DNA of 14,450 bases from Candidatus Latescibacterota bacterium (GCA_021295675.1 JAGWBY010000008.1:1-14450); one strand, 5' to 3'. Shown: positions 1 through 8,213, counted from the first letter of the stretch. The notes: generated from the sequence alone by a model not told the origin. Translations and numbers: made by a program.

Positions 1-109
1 GTTGGGGTATCAGTGGAACCAGTTGGTGTTCGACTATGCGTATGACATTGGTTTGGATTTGACCGAGACCAATGGCGCGCATCGGTTTTCCTTTGCATAC
101 GAATTCTAA
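1..109 (+). CDS. 3' end of an outer-membrane beta-barrel protein (partial)
   Basis: Only the last 35 codons are present, read from base 2 to the TAA at 107-109. The peptide shows alternating aromatic/hydrophobic and polar residues and closes with HRFSFAYEF, so the last residue is Phe. This is the pattern of a final membrane strand recognised by the BAM complex. The FDYAY...G.HRFSFAYEF arrangement resembles the ends of PorV/UPF0164-type barrels, where a 'DYAF...HR.S...F' ending is common. That family assignment is inference from a very short piece; the beta-barrel reading is firmer. The gene ends 25 bases before a shared terminator and faces pyrH tail to tail. Confidence 0.6.
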   Translation, partial: LGYQWNQLVFDYAYDIGLDLTETNGAHRFSFAYEF

Positions 110-133
110 AAAAGAAGTAAAGACCCTGATGAG

Positions 134-166
134 AAAAGGCCGTCCCCGAATCGGGGCGGCCTTTTT
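134..166. terminator. bidirectional rho-independent terminator
   Basis: A 15-bp stem joins AAAAGGCCGTCCCCG (134-148) to its complement (152-166) with one G-T wobble and a three-base loop. An A-run on the left and a T-run on the right make it work on both strands. It lies between the convergent outer-membrane protein gene (stop 109) and pyrH (stop 169), so it should end both transcripts. Confidence 0.9.
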
Positions 167-168
167 GT

Positions 169-903
169 CTATTCTACTATGTCTTCGTCCACATCCGTCA
201 CCAAGGTGCCTATGTCTTGGCCGCGGCAGATGCGCTCTATGGTTCCCTGGTCAGAGAAGTCAAAAAAGTGCATGGGCATCTTGTGGTCGCGCGCCAACAG
301 AACGGAGGATTGATCGGCGATGGTGAGGTTTTCTTGGATGATCGTGTTGTAGTGCATCCGCCGGTACAGCCTCGCTTGGGGATCGGCATGGGGGTCGGAG
401 GTAAAGATGCCGCTGACTTGATTCTTGGCAAAAAGCAGGGCTTGGGACCGCGTCTCAATCGCGCGCTGAGCCGCGGTGTAGTCCGTAGTGACGTACGGAT
501 TGCCAATGCCAGCGGCAAAGATGACGATGTAGTGCTTCTCTAGGTGGTGAATCGCACGTAGCCGAATAAAAGGTTCGGCTACCGTATTGATGGGAATAGC
601 GCTCATCACCCGGACCTCGACATTGGATTTAGAGGTGAGAACTCCGCGCAGCATCAAGCTGTTAATCACCGTGCCCATGGTGCCGATGTTGTCGGCTTCG
701 GCCCGTTCAATGCCCCACTGACTGGCGAGCGTGCCGCGGAATATATTGCCGCCGCCAATGACGATGGATATTTCGACTCCACAAGAGTGCAAGTTGAGGA
801 CTTCGTCGGCAATGTGCTCTAGGGATTCGGGATCGAAGCCCACGTCGTGCGGGCCGGAGATGGCTTCTCCGCTCAGCTTGAGTAGGACTCGCTTGTATCG
901 CAT
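169..903 (-). CDS. pyrH: UMP kinase (uridylate kinase), divergent subtype
   Basis: Amino-acid-kinase-fold enzyme expected to phosphorylate UMP to UDP with ATP in the cytoplasm. The 244 residues match the usual PyrH length. Visible motifs are LLKLSGE (7-13, Lys9), the glycine-rich GGGNIFRG (50-57), VMSAIPIN (99-106), AGIGNPYVTTD (131-141) and the C-terminal GTLV. Several positions depart from the E. coli pattern: the usual KATKVDG is FAKNQVSG, and the tail has DQSS..LARDHKMPMHFFDF. This resembles a second PyrH subtype I associate loosely with actinobacteria. The gene starts 5 bases after the purB stop, so it is probably cotranscribed with it. It is not in the common rpsB-tsf-pyrH-frr cluster. 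No Shine-Dalgarno is visible before the ATG. The stop codon sits 2 bases beyond the terminator stem. Confidence 0.93.
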   Translation of the reverse strand: MRYKRVLLKLSGEAISGPHDVGFDPESLEHIADEVLNLHSCGVEISIVIGGGNIFRGTLASQWGIERAEADNIGTMGTVINSLMLRGVLTSKSNVEVRVMSAIPINTVAEPFIRLRAIHHLEKHYIVIFAAGIGNPYVTTDYTAAQRAIETRSQALLFAKNQVSGIFTSDPHADPQARLYRRMHYNTIIQENLTIADQSSVLLARDHKMPMHFFDFSDQGTIERICRGQDIGTLVTDVDEDIVE

Positions 904-908
904 AGAGG

Positions 909-2336
909 TCAGAGCAGCCGCCCCTTTTCGATTGCGTGTGCTTCTGGATGGGCCGCGGCCAATTCCTCCACTCGACCGACGAAAAGCTCGACTTGCTGGG
1001 TGGCCGCGCCCGTGAGGCGACGACTGTGGGAGATCGTGGTGGCGATCTCCTCTTCGCTGAGCGGAAAGCGAGAATCTGCGCCCAAGCGATGCGCCAATTC
1101 GCTGGTACTCTGGCCTTGTTCGCGCATGTCGATGGCCGCGGCTAGGGCGTGCTCTCTAAGTGCAGTGTGGGCTTGTTCGCGGCCGGCACCGCGTTGGATG
1201 GCTTCCATCAGCAGCGTCGTGGTGGCGAGGAAGGGCAGGTAGCGGTCGAGATCGCGAGCAATTACTGCTTCATAGACGCCCATATCATCGAGGATGTGGA
1301 GCGTGGTTTCGAGCATACCGTCAAAGGCGAAGAATCCATCGGGGAGGGCTACGCGGCGCACGACCGAACAGGAGACGTCCCCTTCAAACCACTGATCGCC
1401 GGCTAGTGCGCCCAGCATGTGGACATAGCCACCGAGGACGACCTGCAATCCATTGACCCGCTCGCTGCTGCGGGAGTTCATTTTGTGCGGCATGGCCGAA
1501 GAGCCGACCTGTCCGGCGGCAAAGCCCTCGGTTAGCATGTCGTGGCCGGCCATTAGGCGGATTGCACGGGCCAGATTGGCAATTCCTGCCCCGAGTTGGT
1601 AGAGGCAGCTTAGCACCTCAAAGTCGAGGCTGCGGGGATAGATCTGACCGACGGCCCCTAGTTCCCGTTGGAAACCGAGGTGGTGCCGCACTTGGGCTTG
1701 GAGTTGGTCGAGCTTGTCGGCATCGTCGTCGAGCAGGGTTAGTTGGTCGACGGCTGTGCCGACTGCGCCCTTTAGGCCCCGCAGGGGATAGCGTTGGACA
1801 AGCTCGTCGAGGCGGTCAAAAGCGATCAGCATTTCTTCGCCGAACATGGCGAGGCGTTTGCCGAGCGTCGTGGGTTGCGCGGCCGCGTAGTGGGTCCTGC
1901 CAGCGACAGCGAGCTCTTTCCATTGCAGTGCTCGCTGGCCTAGGCGCAGGAGGAGGGCTACGTATTTGACTTGCATTTGCTGTAGGGAGCGGAGAATCTG
2001 GTACTGCTCGACATTGTCGGTCAGATCGCGGCTGGTCATCCCCTTGTGAATGTGCTCGCAGCCGGCTAGGCTACAGAATTCTTCGATGCGCGCTTTGACA
2101 TCATGCCGCAAAACGGCTTCGCGGCGCACGATGGATTCGAGGTCAACTTGATCCTTGACGCGCTCGTAGGCGTTTATGGCTGCGGCGGGCACATCGAGCT
2201 TTAGATCGCGCTGTGCTTTGAGGATGGCAATCCACAACTCGCGCTCGAGGACGATGCGACCGCGTTCAGACCACAGATCTTGGATCGCCTGGCTGGCGTA
2301 GCGCTGGGCGAGGACGTTGGCGATGGCTGTAGGCAT
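909..2336 (-). CDS. purB: adenylosuccinate lyase
   Basis: Fumarase/aspartase-superfamily enzyme that releases fumarate from SAICAR and from adenylosuccinate in purine synthesis. Evidence: N-terminal NVLAQRYAS, the MTSRDLTDNVEQ block, GRTHYAAAQPTTLGKR (family histidine region), and the mobile signature loop GSSAMPHKMNSRSSERVNG with its catalytic serine region. The segments GDQWFEGDVSCSVVRRVALP and LDRYLPFLATTTLLMEA follow. The pattern, especially MPHKMN and HDVKARIEEF, is the roughly 475-residue type that I recall from actinobacteria rather than the E. coli or B. subtilis types. I chose the ATG at 2336 because the family begins close to NVLAQRYAS; upstream in-frame ATGs at 2351 and 2357 are possible and none has a clear ribosome site. 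It lies 46 bp after the DASS transporter gene and 5 bp before pyrH. Confidence 0.95.
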   Translation of the reverse strand: MPTAIANVLAQRYASQAIQDLWSERGRIVLERELWIAILKAQRDLKLDVPAAAINAYERVKDQVDLESIVRREAVLRHDVKARIEEFCSLAGCEHIHKGMTSRDLTDNVEQYQILRSLQQMQVKYVALLLRLGQRALQWKELAVAGRTHYAAAQPTTLGKRLAMFGEEMLIAFDRLDELVQRYPLRGLKGAVGTAVDQLTLLDDDADKLDQLQAQVRHHLGFQRELGAVGQIYPRSLDFEVLSCLYQLGAGIANLARAIRLMAGHDMLTEGFAAGQVGSSAMPHKMNSRSSERVNGLQVVLGGYVHMLGALAGDQWFEGDVSCSVVRRVALPDGFFAFDGMLETTLHILDDMGVYEAVIARDLDRYLPFLATTTLLMEAIQRGAGREQAHTALREHALAAAIDMREQGQSTSELAHRLGADSRFPLSEEEIATTISHSRRLTGAATQQVELFVGRVEELAAAHPEAHAIEKGRLL

Positions 2337-2382
2337 GACGTGATTTATCATAAGCATTGGGCATCATAAAAGCCAATGGGCG

Positions 2383-3873
2383 TTAGATTAGCCCTAGCCA
2401 CCGCCAATAGAGCAGGTTGAGCGGACAGAGCAGAACCAAGGATGCTGTGGAAATAAGGCCTTGAGCGAGGATGAGCTGCTGCATGGAGAGTTGCCGAAAA
2501 CCATAGGCCACCATGAAAGGTGCCGACTGGTAGGGCAAAAAGGCCAAAGTAGTTGCCATCGCCACGCTGAATGCTGCCGGTAACGGCGCGACTCCGTGCT
2601 GGGCACCTAGCTCCATCAGAGGGATGGTCGCCACACCGGCTACAGCGGCGATGTCCATTAGGAAATCGAGCGGCAGAGCGACCAAACAAAGCGATAGGTG
2701 CTTGCCCAGCCAGCCGTATTCCTCCAACGTCAAATATTCGCTGCAAGCCGCGATGAACAGGTGGTTAAATCCGGCCTCGTCCAAGGCCTGCCCCAACGAG
2801 AGCAAAGAGACAATATAGACTAGGAGGGCGAAACGCACCTTGACTAAGTCGCCAAAACGGAGCAGTCCCCAGCGCGGCCAGAGGAACACCACCACTAGGC
2901 CCAAACCAATATAGACGGGTTGGATGTGATGCAAGAGGTCCGTGGCCCACAAGCCCACGCCCGCAAGGAGAATGTACAGGGCGCGTCGCTGGACGCGGGT
3001 CAGTGGAGCGCTGCTCGGGGAAGGAGTTCGCTGAATGACATGGCCGTCGAGGTGTCGGCCGAAAAGCATCCAGATCACACCGAGCGATACTAACGTTCGC
3101 AAAAAGCCGATGACCGGAAACATCCAATACAACCAAGTGGCCCAAAATATAGGTGTGCCTTGGGTTTTTTCGTATTGGCCGGCCAAGACCAAGTTGGGGA
3201 CAGAGCCAGTCAAAAGCCCACAACCGCCAAAATACGTGCTGCAAAGCAAGGAGAGCAGGACAGCGGCCTTGAGATGCGACGATGGGCGAATGTGTAAGCG
3301 CTCGACGAGGGCGATGCCAATTGGCATCAAGAACAGGACGCGGATTACCCCGGACGGGATCAGAAAAGCCGTCACTAGCCCGAGCAGGTGCAATTGGCAG
3401 AGTAGGAAGAAGGGGCGTTGCGACAGACGGGACTGAAGCCAAGATGCTAGTGCGTCTCCAAGGCCCGTTTTGGCTACCCCTAAGCTCAGGGCCATGCCAG
3501 CGAGGACGAGCCAAACGGTCTTGGAGAAGAAAGGGGCTAGGCTCTGCTCGAAGCTCAGCAGGCCAACAGCCGCAATCAGGGCGAGCACCCCCACCGAACT
3601 CAGCGCGATGGGTATGGGTTCGGTAGTCCAAAAGACCAAGGCAAAAAGGGTGATGCCAAGGGCGTTTTGCACTGGGATAGGCAGCGCAGTCAGAGGGGCG
3701 GCAAAGCCCAAAAGGAGGGCCGAGGTACCCAATAGTAAGCTCACCCATTGTTTGGGCGCTAGCTTGGTCAAAGAAAGTCGGCGGAGCAAGGGACCTTGTG
3801 GGGCTTGAGGTGGAGGACAAAATAAAAAAGGCCTGAATTTTGGAAAGAGCGGCCCGAGCCTATTATCTTGCAT
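2383..3873 (-). CDS. DASS/SLC13-family anion transporter
   Basis: A very hydrophobic protein of about 496 residues with some 11-12 membrane segments, of the divalent anion:sodium symporter family (dicarboxylates, citrate or sulfate). Evidence: the early FWTTEPIPIALSSVGVLAL block (about 81-99), typical of the family, and a first glycine-rich half-motif FGGCGLLTGSVPN (about 215-227), matching the SNT-type ion/substrate site but without the usual Ser-Asn-Thr. A C-terminal half carries LAFLPYQSAPFMVAYGF. Substrate cannot be assigned. The start is uncertain: ATG at 3873 is used, a TTG at 3888 is in frame, and the first membrane segment begins only around residue 40, so a later non-ATG start is possible. 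It diverges from mcrB with 14 bases between start codons and is followed by purB. Confidence 0.88.
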   Translation of the reverse strand: MQDNRLGPLFPKFRPFLFCPPPQAPQGPLLRRLSLTKLAPKQWVSLLLGTSALLLGFAAPLTALPIPVQNALGITLFALVFWTTEPIPIALSSVGVLALIAAVGLLSFEQSLAPFFSKTVWLVLAGMALSLGVAKTGLGDALASWLQSRLSQRPFFLLCQLHLLGLVTAFLIPSGVIRVLFLMPIGIALVERLHIRPSSHLKAAVLLSLLCSTYFGGCGLLTGSVPNLVLAGQYEKTQGTPIFWATWLYWMFPVIGFLRTLVSLGVIWMLFGRHLDGHVIQRTPSPSSAPLTRVQRRALYILLAGVGLWATDLLHHIQPVYIGLGLVVVFLWPRWGLLRFGDLVKVRFALLVYIVSLLSLGQALDEAGFNHLFIAACSEYLTLEEYGWLGKHLSLCLVALPLDFLMDIAAVAGVATIPLMELGAQHGVAPLPAAFSVAMATTLAFLPYQSAPFMVAYGFRQLSMQQLILAQGLISTASLVLLCPLNLLYWRWLGLI

Positions 3874-3879
3874 AGAAGG
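3861..3879 (+). promoter_or_regulatory. candidate -10 box and ribosome site of mcrB
   Basis: TATTAT at 3861-3866 resembles a -10 box (5 of 6 consensus bases). AAGG at 3876-3879 is a Shine-Dalgarno 8 bases before the mcrB ATG and decides that start. A -35 is only weakly suggested near 3839-3844. The -10 lies inside the first codons of the divergent transporter gene. Confidence 0.35.
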
Positions 3880-3887
3880 TACATGCA

Positions 3888-5318
3888 ATGGCTCAATTGA
3901 AATCTATCCGCCTGCGCTTAGACAAGCCTTTGACTGGGCCGTACGACCGGCTTTTGCGCCGCCCCGGTCCCGAAGTCGCCGCACTGGTAGCGGGCGAGAC
4001 AATGGCGATCATTCGCGGCACGCGGCTGCTAAAAGCCATGCCCTTGTGGGAAAGCGAGGCCGCGTGTTACTACGCCAAAGACAAGGCGGACACCGGCTGG
4101 TCGCCGAAAGATTTTAGGGACGCAGAGCAAGCTGAGCACTGGGCAGAGAAAGGGCTGGTGAATTCGCTGGCCGTGCCCATAGGCTACTTCAAGGTGCCCA
4201 ATGCCGCTTGGGTCGGTTCGCTGGCGACCGAACTGACGCCGTGGACGGCCCAAGCCGTCGAAGCATGGAGGGCGGGGATTGAGCGAGATATTTGGCTGAC
4301 GGTGTTGAGAGTGTATCGCTGTGCGCCCATTCAACCGAAATTATTGCGTCAAACGGGCCTGCACCTGCGCGTCCGGCCCTTTGAAGTCGAGCAATTACAG
4401 CCGGTCGTTTTAGAAAGCGAGATCGAACGGCGAATGGAACAGGTACAAGAGGCTGTAGAGCGGCATGCTCTCGGCGGGACCCGTGTGGGCGCAAGTTACG
4501 ACGCCCAGGCCTTCACCGCGGAGACTGGCTACGGTGACGATCAGCTAAAGGGCTGGATTGACCAATGGCGGCGCAAGCAGCAGCTCATCCTGTACGGCCC
4601 GCCCGGCACCGGCAAGACGTACTTGGCTGAGCGCCTAGCGCGCTATCTGGTAGATGGCGGCGGTGTTAGCGAACTCGTGCAATTCCACGCCTCGTACGCG
4701 TATGAGGACTTCGTCCAGGGGATTCGGCCCCAAGAGGTAGAGGGCGTACTGCACTACGAATTGGCCGCCGGGCACTTTCGGCGGTTTTGCGCCAAGGCGA
4801 GCCAAGCCGGACAAAAACCCTGTGCGCTGATCATCGACGAAATAAACCGTGCAAACCTCGCGCGTGTTTTCGGCGAGCTAATGTACCTGTTGGAATACCG
4901 CCACCGCTCAATCGCGCTGGCCGCTGGCGGCCCCGAATTTTCGATCCCTGCCAATGTCTATCTCATCGGCACGATGAACACAGCCGACCGGTCGATCTCC
5001 TTGGTTGACCAAGCCATGCGGCGGCGGTTCAGCTTTATCCGACTGCGGCCCAACTACCAGCTTTTAGCAAATTATCTCGATAACAGGGGCGTACCGCCGG
5101 AGAAATTGGTTGCACTGCTAAAAGAGGTAAATCAATCCATTGGGGATGAGGACTGCGAGTTGGGCATTTCTTTCTTTATGGTGGCCGATATCACAACAGC
5201 GCTGGCGCATATTTGGCAAGGAGAAGTCGAGCCATATCTGGAGGAGGTGTTTTTCGATCGCCCGGACCAGATGGCGCGCTTTCGCTGGTCCAAGGTCGCC
5301 GGGCGCTTGCAGGATTAG
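3888..5318 (+). CDS. mcrB: McrB-type AAA+ GTPase subunit of an McrBC restriction system
   Basis: Motor subunit of a modification-dependent restriction complex; it would bind DNA, hydrolyse GTP and drive the McrC nuclease. The 476 residues split in two. Residues 1 to about 205 are an N-terminal region I do not recognise, which in this family normally reads the modified DNA. From about 210 comes the AAA+ motor: Walker A GPPGTGKT (237-244), Walker B LIIDEINRAN (Asp317, Glu318), the McrB signature MNTADRS (363-369) in place of an ordinary sensor I, and RRRF (378-381), an arginine-finger-type position. A good Shine-Dalgarno sets the start. mcrC begins 2 bases after its stop, so the pair is coupled. 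GTP rather than ATP use is family knowledge, not visible here. No methyltransferase gene is adjacent. Confidence 0.93.
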   Translation: MAQLKSIRLRLDKPLTGPYDRLLRRPGPEVAALVAGETMAIIRGTRLLKAMPLWESEAACYYAKDKADTGWSPKDFRDAEQAEHWAEKGLVNSLAVPIGYFKVPNAAWVGSLATELTPWTAQAVEAWRAGIERDIWLTVLRVYRCAPIQPKLLRQTGLHLRVRPFEVEQLQPVVLESEIERRMEQVQEAVERHALGGTRVGASYDAQAFTAETGYGDDQLKGWIDQWRRKQQLILYGPPGTGKTYLAERLARYLVDGGGVSELVQFHASYAYEDFVQGIRPQEVEGVLHYELAAGHFRRFCAKASQAGQKPCALIIDEINRANLARVFGELMYLLEYRHRSIALAAGGPEFSIPANVYLIGTMNTADRSISLVDQAMRRRFSFIRLRPNYQLLANYLDNRGVPPEKLVALLKEVNQSIGDEDCELGISFFMVADITTALAHIWQGEVEPYLEEVFFDRPDQMARFRWSKVAGRLQD

Positions 5319-5320
5319 GC

Positions 5321-6481
5321 GTGCGACGCTACGAGTTGATCGAAGAGGAAGTGGCCGCGATTCCGGCTGCCGAGCTTGCGGTCGAACAGGCCCTACAGTT
5401 GCATGCCCAATATCCAAAAGAGCTGGAGTTCGGTTTCCCCAGCCCGCTCAATAGCCAGTGTTATCAGATCAGGTCGCGGGGCTATGTCGGCGTGGTGCCA
5501 TTGGGCGCAGATGCTGCCTTGGAAATCAATCCCAAAGTACGCTGCTCGCTGCTCATGCCCATGCTAGAATACGCCTATCAGTTGCCCAAGATCAGTGAGC
5601 ACAAGGCCCCGGCGACCATGGGGGATATATACGAGTTTTGGGCTGAGGTGCTCGCACGCAAGGTCTTGCAACGGGTGCGGCGTGGGCTGTTTTGGGATTA
5701 CCAAACTCGCGAAGGTCCCAGTCGGTGGGTGCGGGGGCGCATGTACCCCGAGCGCAGTGGTCTAGGCGTCCATCCCTACTGTCGGTTTGCAGAGCACACG
5801 CCCGATATCATCGACAACCGCATCTTGGCCAACGCGCTGTACGGCTTGCGGCGCTTTGCCTTCCGCCGCGAGAGCGTTCGGCAAATGGTCAGCCGGGCTT
5901 GGTGGACGCTGAGCGAGCTAAATTACCGCCATATTCGCCCCGCAGATTGCCTCGGCGTCGCGTACCACCGGCTAAACGAGGACTACCGACCCATGCATGC
6001 TTTGTGTTATCCCTTGCTCCAACAGCGCAGTCCGGCTTGGGGGCTGGGAGCCGAGGAAGGGCTGGCGTACCTGCTGCACATGCCGACCTTATTCGAGCGG
6101 TTTTGCACGGCGTTCATCGACCACAAGCTCAACCACAAGGTCGAACTGAAAGCTCAGTATCACACGCGACTGAAGGGAACTGAGCGGCTTTCCTTTCGCT
6201 TGGATATGGCCCTGTTTTCAGCGGCAACCGGACAGCCGCTGGCGGTAATAGATGCAAAATACAAGGCCGATGGTCCCGTGGAAAGCGATGTGCAGCAGGT
6301 GGTGGCTTATGCGGTGCAGCTAGGCACGAGCCGGGCTTTTTTGCTCTATCCCAGCAGCGATGTGGACGAGCAGTTTGAGGTCGGCCCAGTGATCGTGCAA
6401 GCACTCGGGTATAATTTCGCAGCCGAAGATATAGAGAAAGCAGGCCAAGACGTGATCCGTAAAATAGAAAACGTCATATAA
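5321..6481 (+). CDS. mcrC: McrC-type PD-(D/E)XK nuclease subunit of an McrBC system
   Basis: Nuclease partner of McrB, 386 residues with the start used here. The N-terminal half carries LEINPKV and a DNA/McrB-interaction region typical of McrC. The C-terminal half holds the PD-(D/E)XK core: RLDMALF (Asp295), then AVIDAKYK (Asp311, Lys313), followed by QQVVAYA, the usual helix after the nuclease core. I chose GTG 5321, which lies 2 bases after the mcrB stop with AGGA at 5311-5314 as ribosome site. The open frame continues upstream to an ATG at 5213, but that part overlaps mcrB and looks like out-of-frame translation. The catalytic residues are intact, so the nuclease should be active. The gene ends 33 bases from the tail of the convergent dctM. 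Confidence 0.93.
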   Translation: MRRYELIEEEVAAIPAAELAVEQALQLHAQYPKELEFGFPSPLNSQCYQIRSRGYVGVVPLGADAALEINPKVRCSLLMPMLEYAYQLPKISEHKAPATMGDIYEFWAEVLARKVLQRVRRGLFWDYQTREGPSRWVRGRMYPERSGLGVHPYCRFAEHTPDIIDNRILANALYGLRRFAFRRESVRQMVSRAWWTLSELNYRHIRPADCLGVAYHRLNEDYRPMHALCYPLLQQRSPAWGLGAEEGLAYLLHMPTLFERFCTAFIDHKLNHKVELKAQYHTRLKGTERLSFRLDMALFSAATGQPLAVIDAKYKADGPVESDVQQVVAYAVQLGTSRAFLLYPSSDVDEQFEVGPVIVQALGYNFAAEDIEKAGQDVIRKIENVI

Positions 6482-6514
6482 TGATTAATATGTAAATAAA
6501 CAAAACAAAAAAAT

Positions 6515-7740
6515 CTAAGACTCGACCAAAAACAAACTCAAATCAGCCCAGTAAGTAATCACGACCAAGCAAGCCAACAAGATCAACAGAAAAGGCAGGG
6601 AAACGCGGTAGAGCCGGTGTACGGGCTGTTCAAAGCGAATGCTGGCAATAAAGAGGTTGAGTCCAACCGGCGGCGTTGAGTAATCCCGAGATGAATGGGG
6701 TGAACATCGTATGCTTCGGCGATGGGCAGGATCAAGGGCACGACGATGAGGAGGGCGGAGAACATGTCGATCATACAGCCAACCGCTAGCAGAAACACAT
6801 TGAGAAGAATCAAGAACAGCAAGCGGCTGCTGATGTGAGTCTCTATATAGGCGAGCAAGCGCGTTGGAATTTCCGCATCAATGAGGTAATTGGTATAGGC
6901 CATAGCGGCAGCTAAGACGACGAAAATGCCGCCGACGAGTACCATGCTCTCGCAGATGATCTTCGGCAGTTGTCCAATGGAGATCTCGCGGCGAATTAGC
7001 ACTACCACCACCAAAGCGTATAGGGTGCTCAAGGCCGCAGCTTCGCTGACGGCGATTATGCCCCCGTAGATCCCTCCGAAGATCACCACTGGCAACAGAA
7101 GCTCCCAACTACAAGCGACAAAGGCCTGCGGTAATTCGCGCCACCCGGTGGAGTGCTCGGGTGCGGCACAGCGCCGTCCTTGGAATAAGCTGTAGCAAGA
7201 CAGGGCACCTACCAGGAGCAAGCCGGGGGCGATGCCGGCGATAAAAAGCTTGTCTACCGGCGTCTCGGATACAATGCCGTAGATGATCAGCGGCAAACTC
7301 GGTGGAAAGAGCAATCCCAAGCTACCCGAAGTGGTAATCAGCCCGAGGGAAAACGAATCGGGCAGGCGCTGTTGGCGCAGAGCAGGCAATAGCAGCCCAC
7401 CGAGCGCGACAATCGTCATCCCCGAAGCCCCGGTCAAAGCCGTGAAGAGAGCACAGACGATAATGGCCATAATGGCCAATCCCCCTGGCAGCCAGCCGAG
7501 CAAAGCTTGAGAGAATCGCACCAGTCGAGACGCTGCGCCGCTTTCAGCGAGGAGAAAACCCGTGAGGGCAAAAAGCGGAATAGCCGTTAAAGTCGGCGTT
7601 TCGGCCATCCGGTACATCTCGATAAAGACGACCGTTAAATCGATCTCGGCGATGGAGAAGTGCAAAATGGCCATCGCGCTGATGACCACAAAGAGTGGGA
7701 CGCCGGCTAGAGCGGCTAGGGTGGCTAGGAGGCTGCTCAC
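6515..7740 (-). pseudogene. dctM: TRAP transporter large permease, frameshifted by a deletion
   Basis: Large membrane subunit of a TRAP (tripartite ATP-independent periplasmic) importer with about 12 segments. Typical blocks are IPLFALTGFLLAESG, the GASGMTIVALGGLLLPAL region, GLLFPPSLPLIIYGI and IDMFSALLIVVPLILPI. The first frame reads to HPIHLGI at about 6682 and then becomes arginine-rich nonsense, stopping at 6583. Two bases further on, another frame resumes the family sequence with STPPVGLNLFIASIRFEQP and a last hydrophobic helix, ending at TAG 6515-6517. Compared with the usual layout, about 10 residues (the conserved N...G segment before TPPVGLN) are missing, that is roughly 28 bases, which explains the shift. 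The start is a GTG at 7740 overlapping the dctQ TGA as GTGA. Either a real lesion or an assembly error. Confidence 0.85.
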
Positions 7741-8213
7741 GGGCGGTCTGCCGGAGTGCGAAGGCGTCGCCCGCCCTGCAAGAGGAAGCGCAGCGCCATC
7801 AGGCCAAAGACGAGGGGAAAGCACAATTGGGCGATCCAAGCGGGGACGGCAAAGAAAGCCACCGTGCCGAATGCTCGTTCGTCGAGCACGAAGCGCCCAG
7901 CGATATAGGCTAGATAGGAGCAAAGCGCGGCGGCAAAAAGGTCCGCGCAGCTCAAGACAATAGCTCGCGCTTGGGCAGGTAGCAGGCGCAACGCAGCGTC
8001 AATGCGGATATGCTTGTCGAGCCGGGTGGCCACCAACGCGCCGGCTAGCCCAATCCACAACACAAGGTGCCGCACGAGGCTTTCAGTGCCCAAGAAGGTG
8101 ATGGAGAACAGGTTGCGCATGAGAATCTGCCCGCAGGTCAGCACTAGCAGGCAGACTACCAAAAGGACGAGAAAGCCGGTCTCAAGGCGGTGGAGGAAAT
8201 GCTGACCGCTCAA
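7737..8213 (-). CDS. dctQ: TRAP transporter small permease
   Basis: Small membrane subunit of the TRAP importer, 158 residues with four predicted hydrophobic segments (about 13-33, 47-62, 88-108 and 122-144), as in the DctQ family. The stretch TFLGTESLVRHLVLWIGLAGA matches the family's conserved E-L..R/Y..VW..f.Ga region, and DKHIRIDA follows. The start is a TTG at 8213 overlapping the dctP stop as TTGA, and its own stop overlaps the dctM start as GTGA, so the three genes are translationally coupled. No ATG occurs before the first membrane segment, which supports the TTG start. Confidence 0.9.
   Translation of the reverse strand: MSGQHFLHRLETGFLVLLVVCLLVLTCGQILMRNLFSITFLGTESLVRHLVLWIGLAGALVATRLDKHIRIDAALRLLPAQARAIVLSCADLFAAALCSYLAYIAGRFVLDERAFGTVAFFAVPAWIAQLCFPLVFGLMALRFLLQGGRRLRTPADRP

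Noticed and set aside
72..326. A plus-strand 84-codon frame across the terminator
   Set aside because: It runs through the terminator stem and antisense to pyrH, with no family resemblance.
2765..3820. A 351-codon open frame on the minus strand inside the transporter gene
   Set aside because: It is Pro/Arg/Ser-rich with no recognisable domain, while the overlapping frame encodes a clear DASS transporter with membrane segments; it is a GC-rich shadow.
5213..5320. Extension of mcrC to an upstream ATG
   Set aside because: The extra 36 residues overlap mcrB out of frame and look like random translation; GTG 5321 has a ribosome site and fits McrC alignments.
5692..6183. A 163-codon open frame inside mcrC
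   Set aside because: Arg/Ala/Pro-rich and fully inside mcrC, whose nuclease motifs are intact; a shadow frame.
6482..6514. A terminator between mcrC and dctM
   Set aside because: The spacer is AT-rich and gives a T-rich stretch on the minus strand, but I could find no convincing stem.
7741..7923. The 60 codons upstream of the dctM GTG as part of DctM
   Set aside because: They lie inside dctQ and are Arg/Pro-rich, unlike the hydrophobic DctM N-terminus; the GTGA overlap start fits better.
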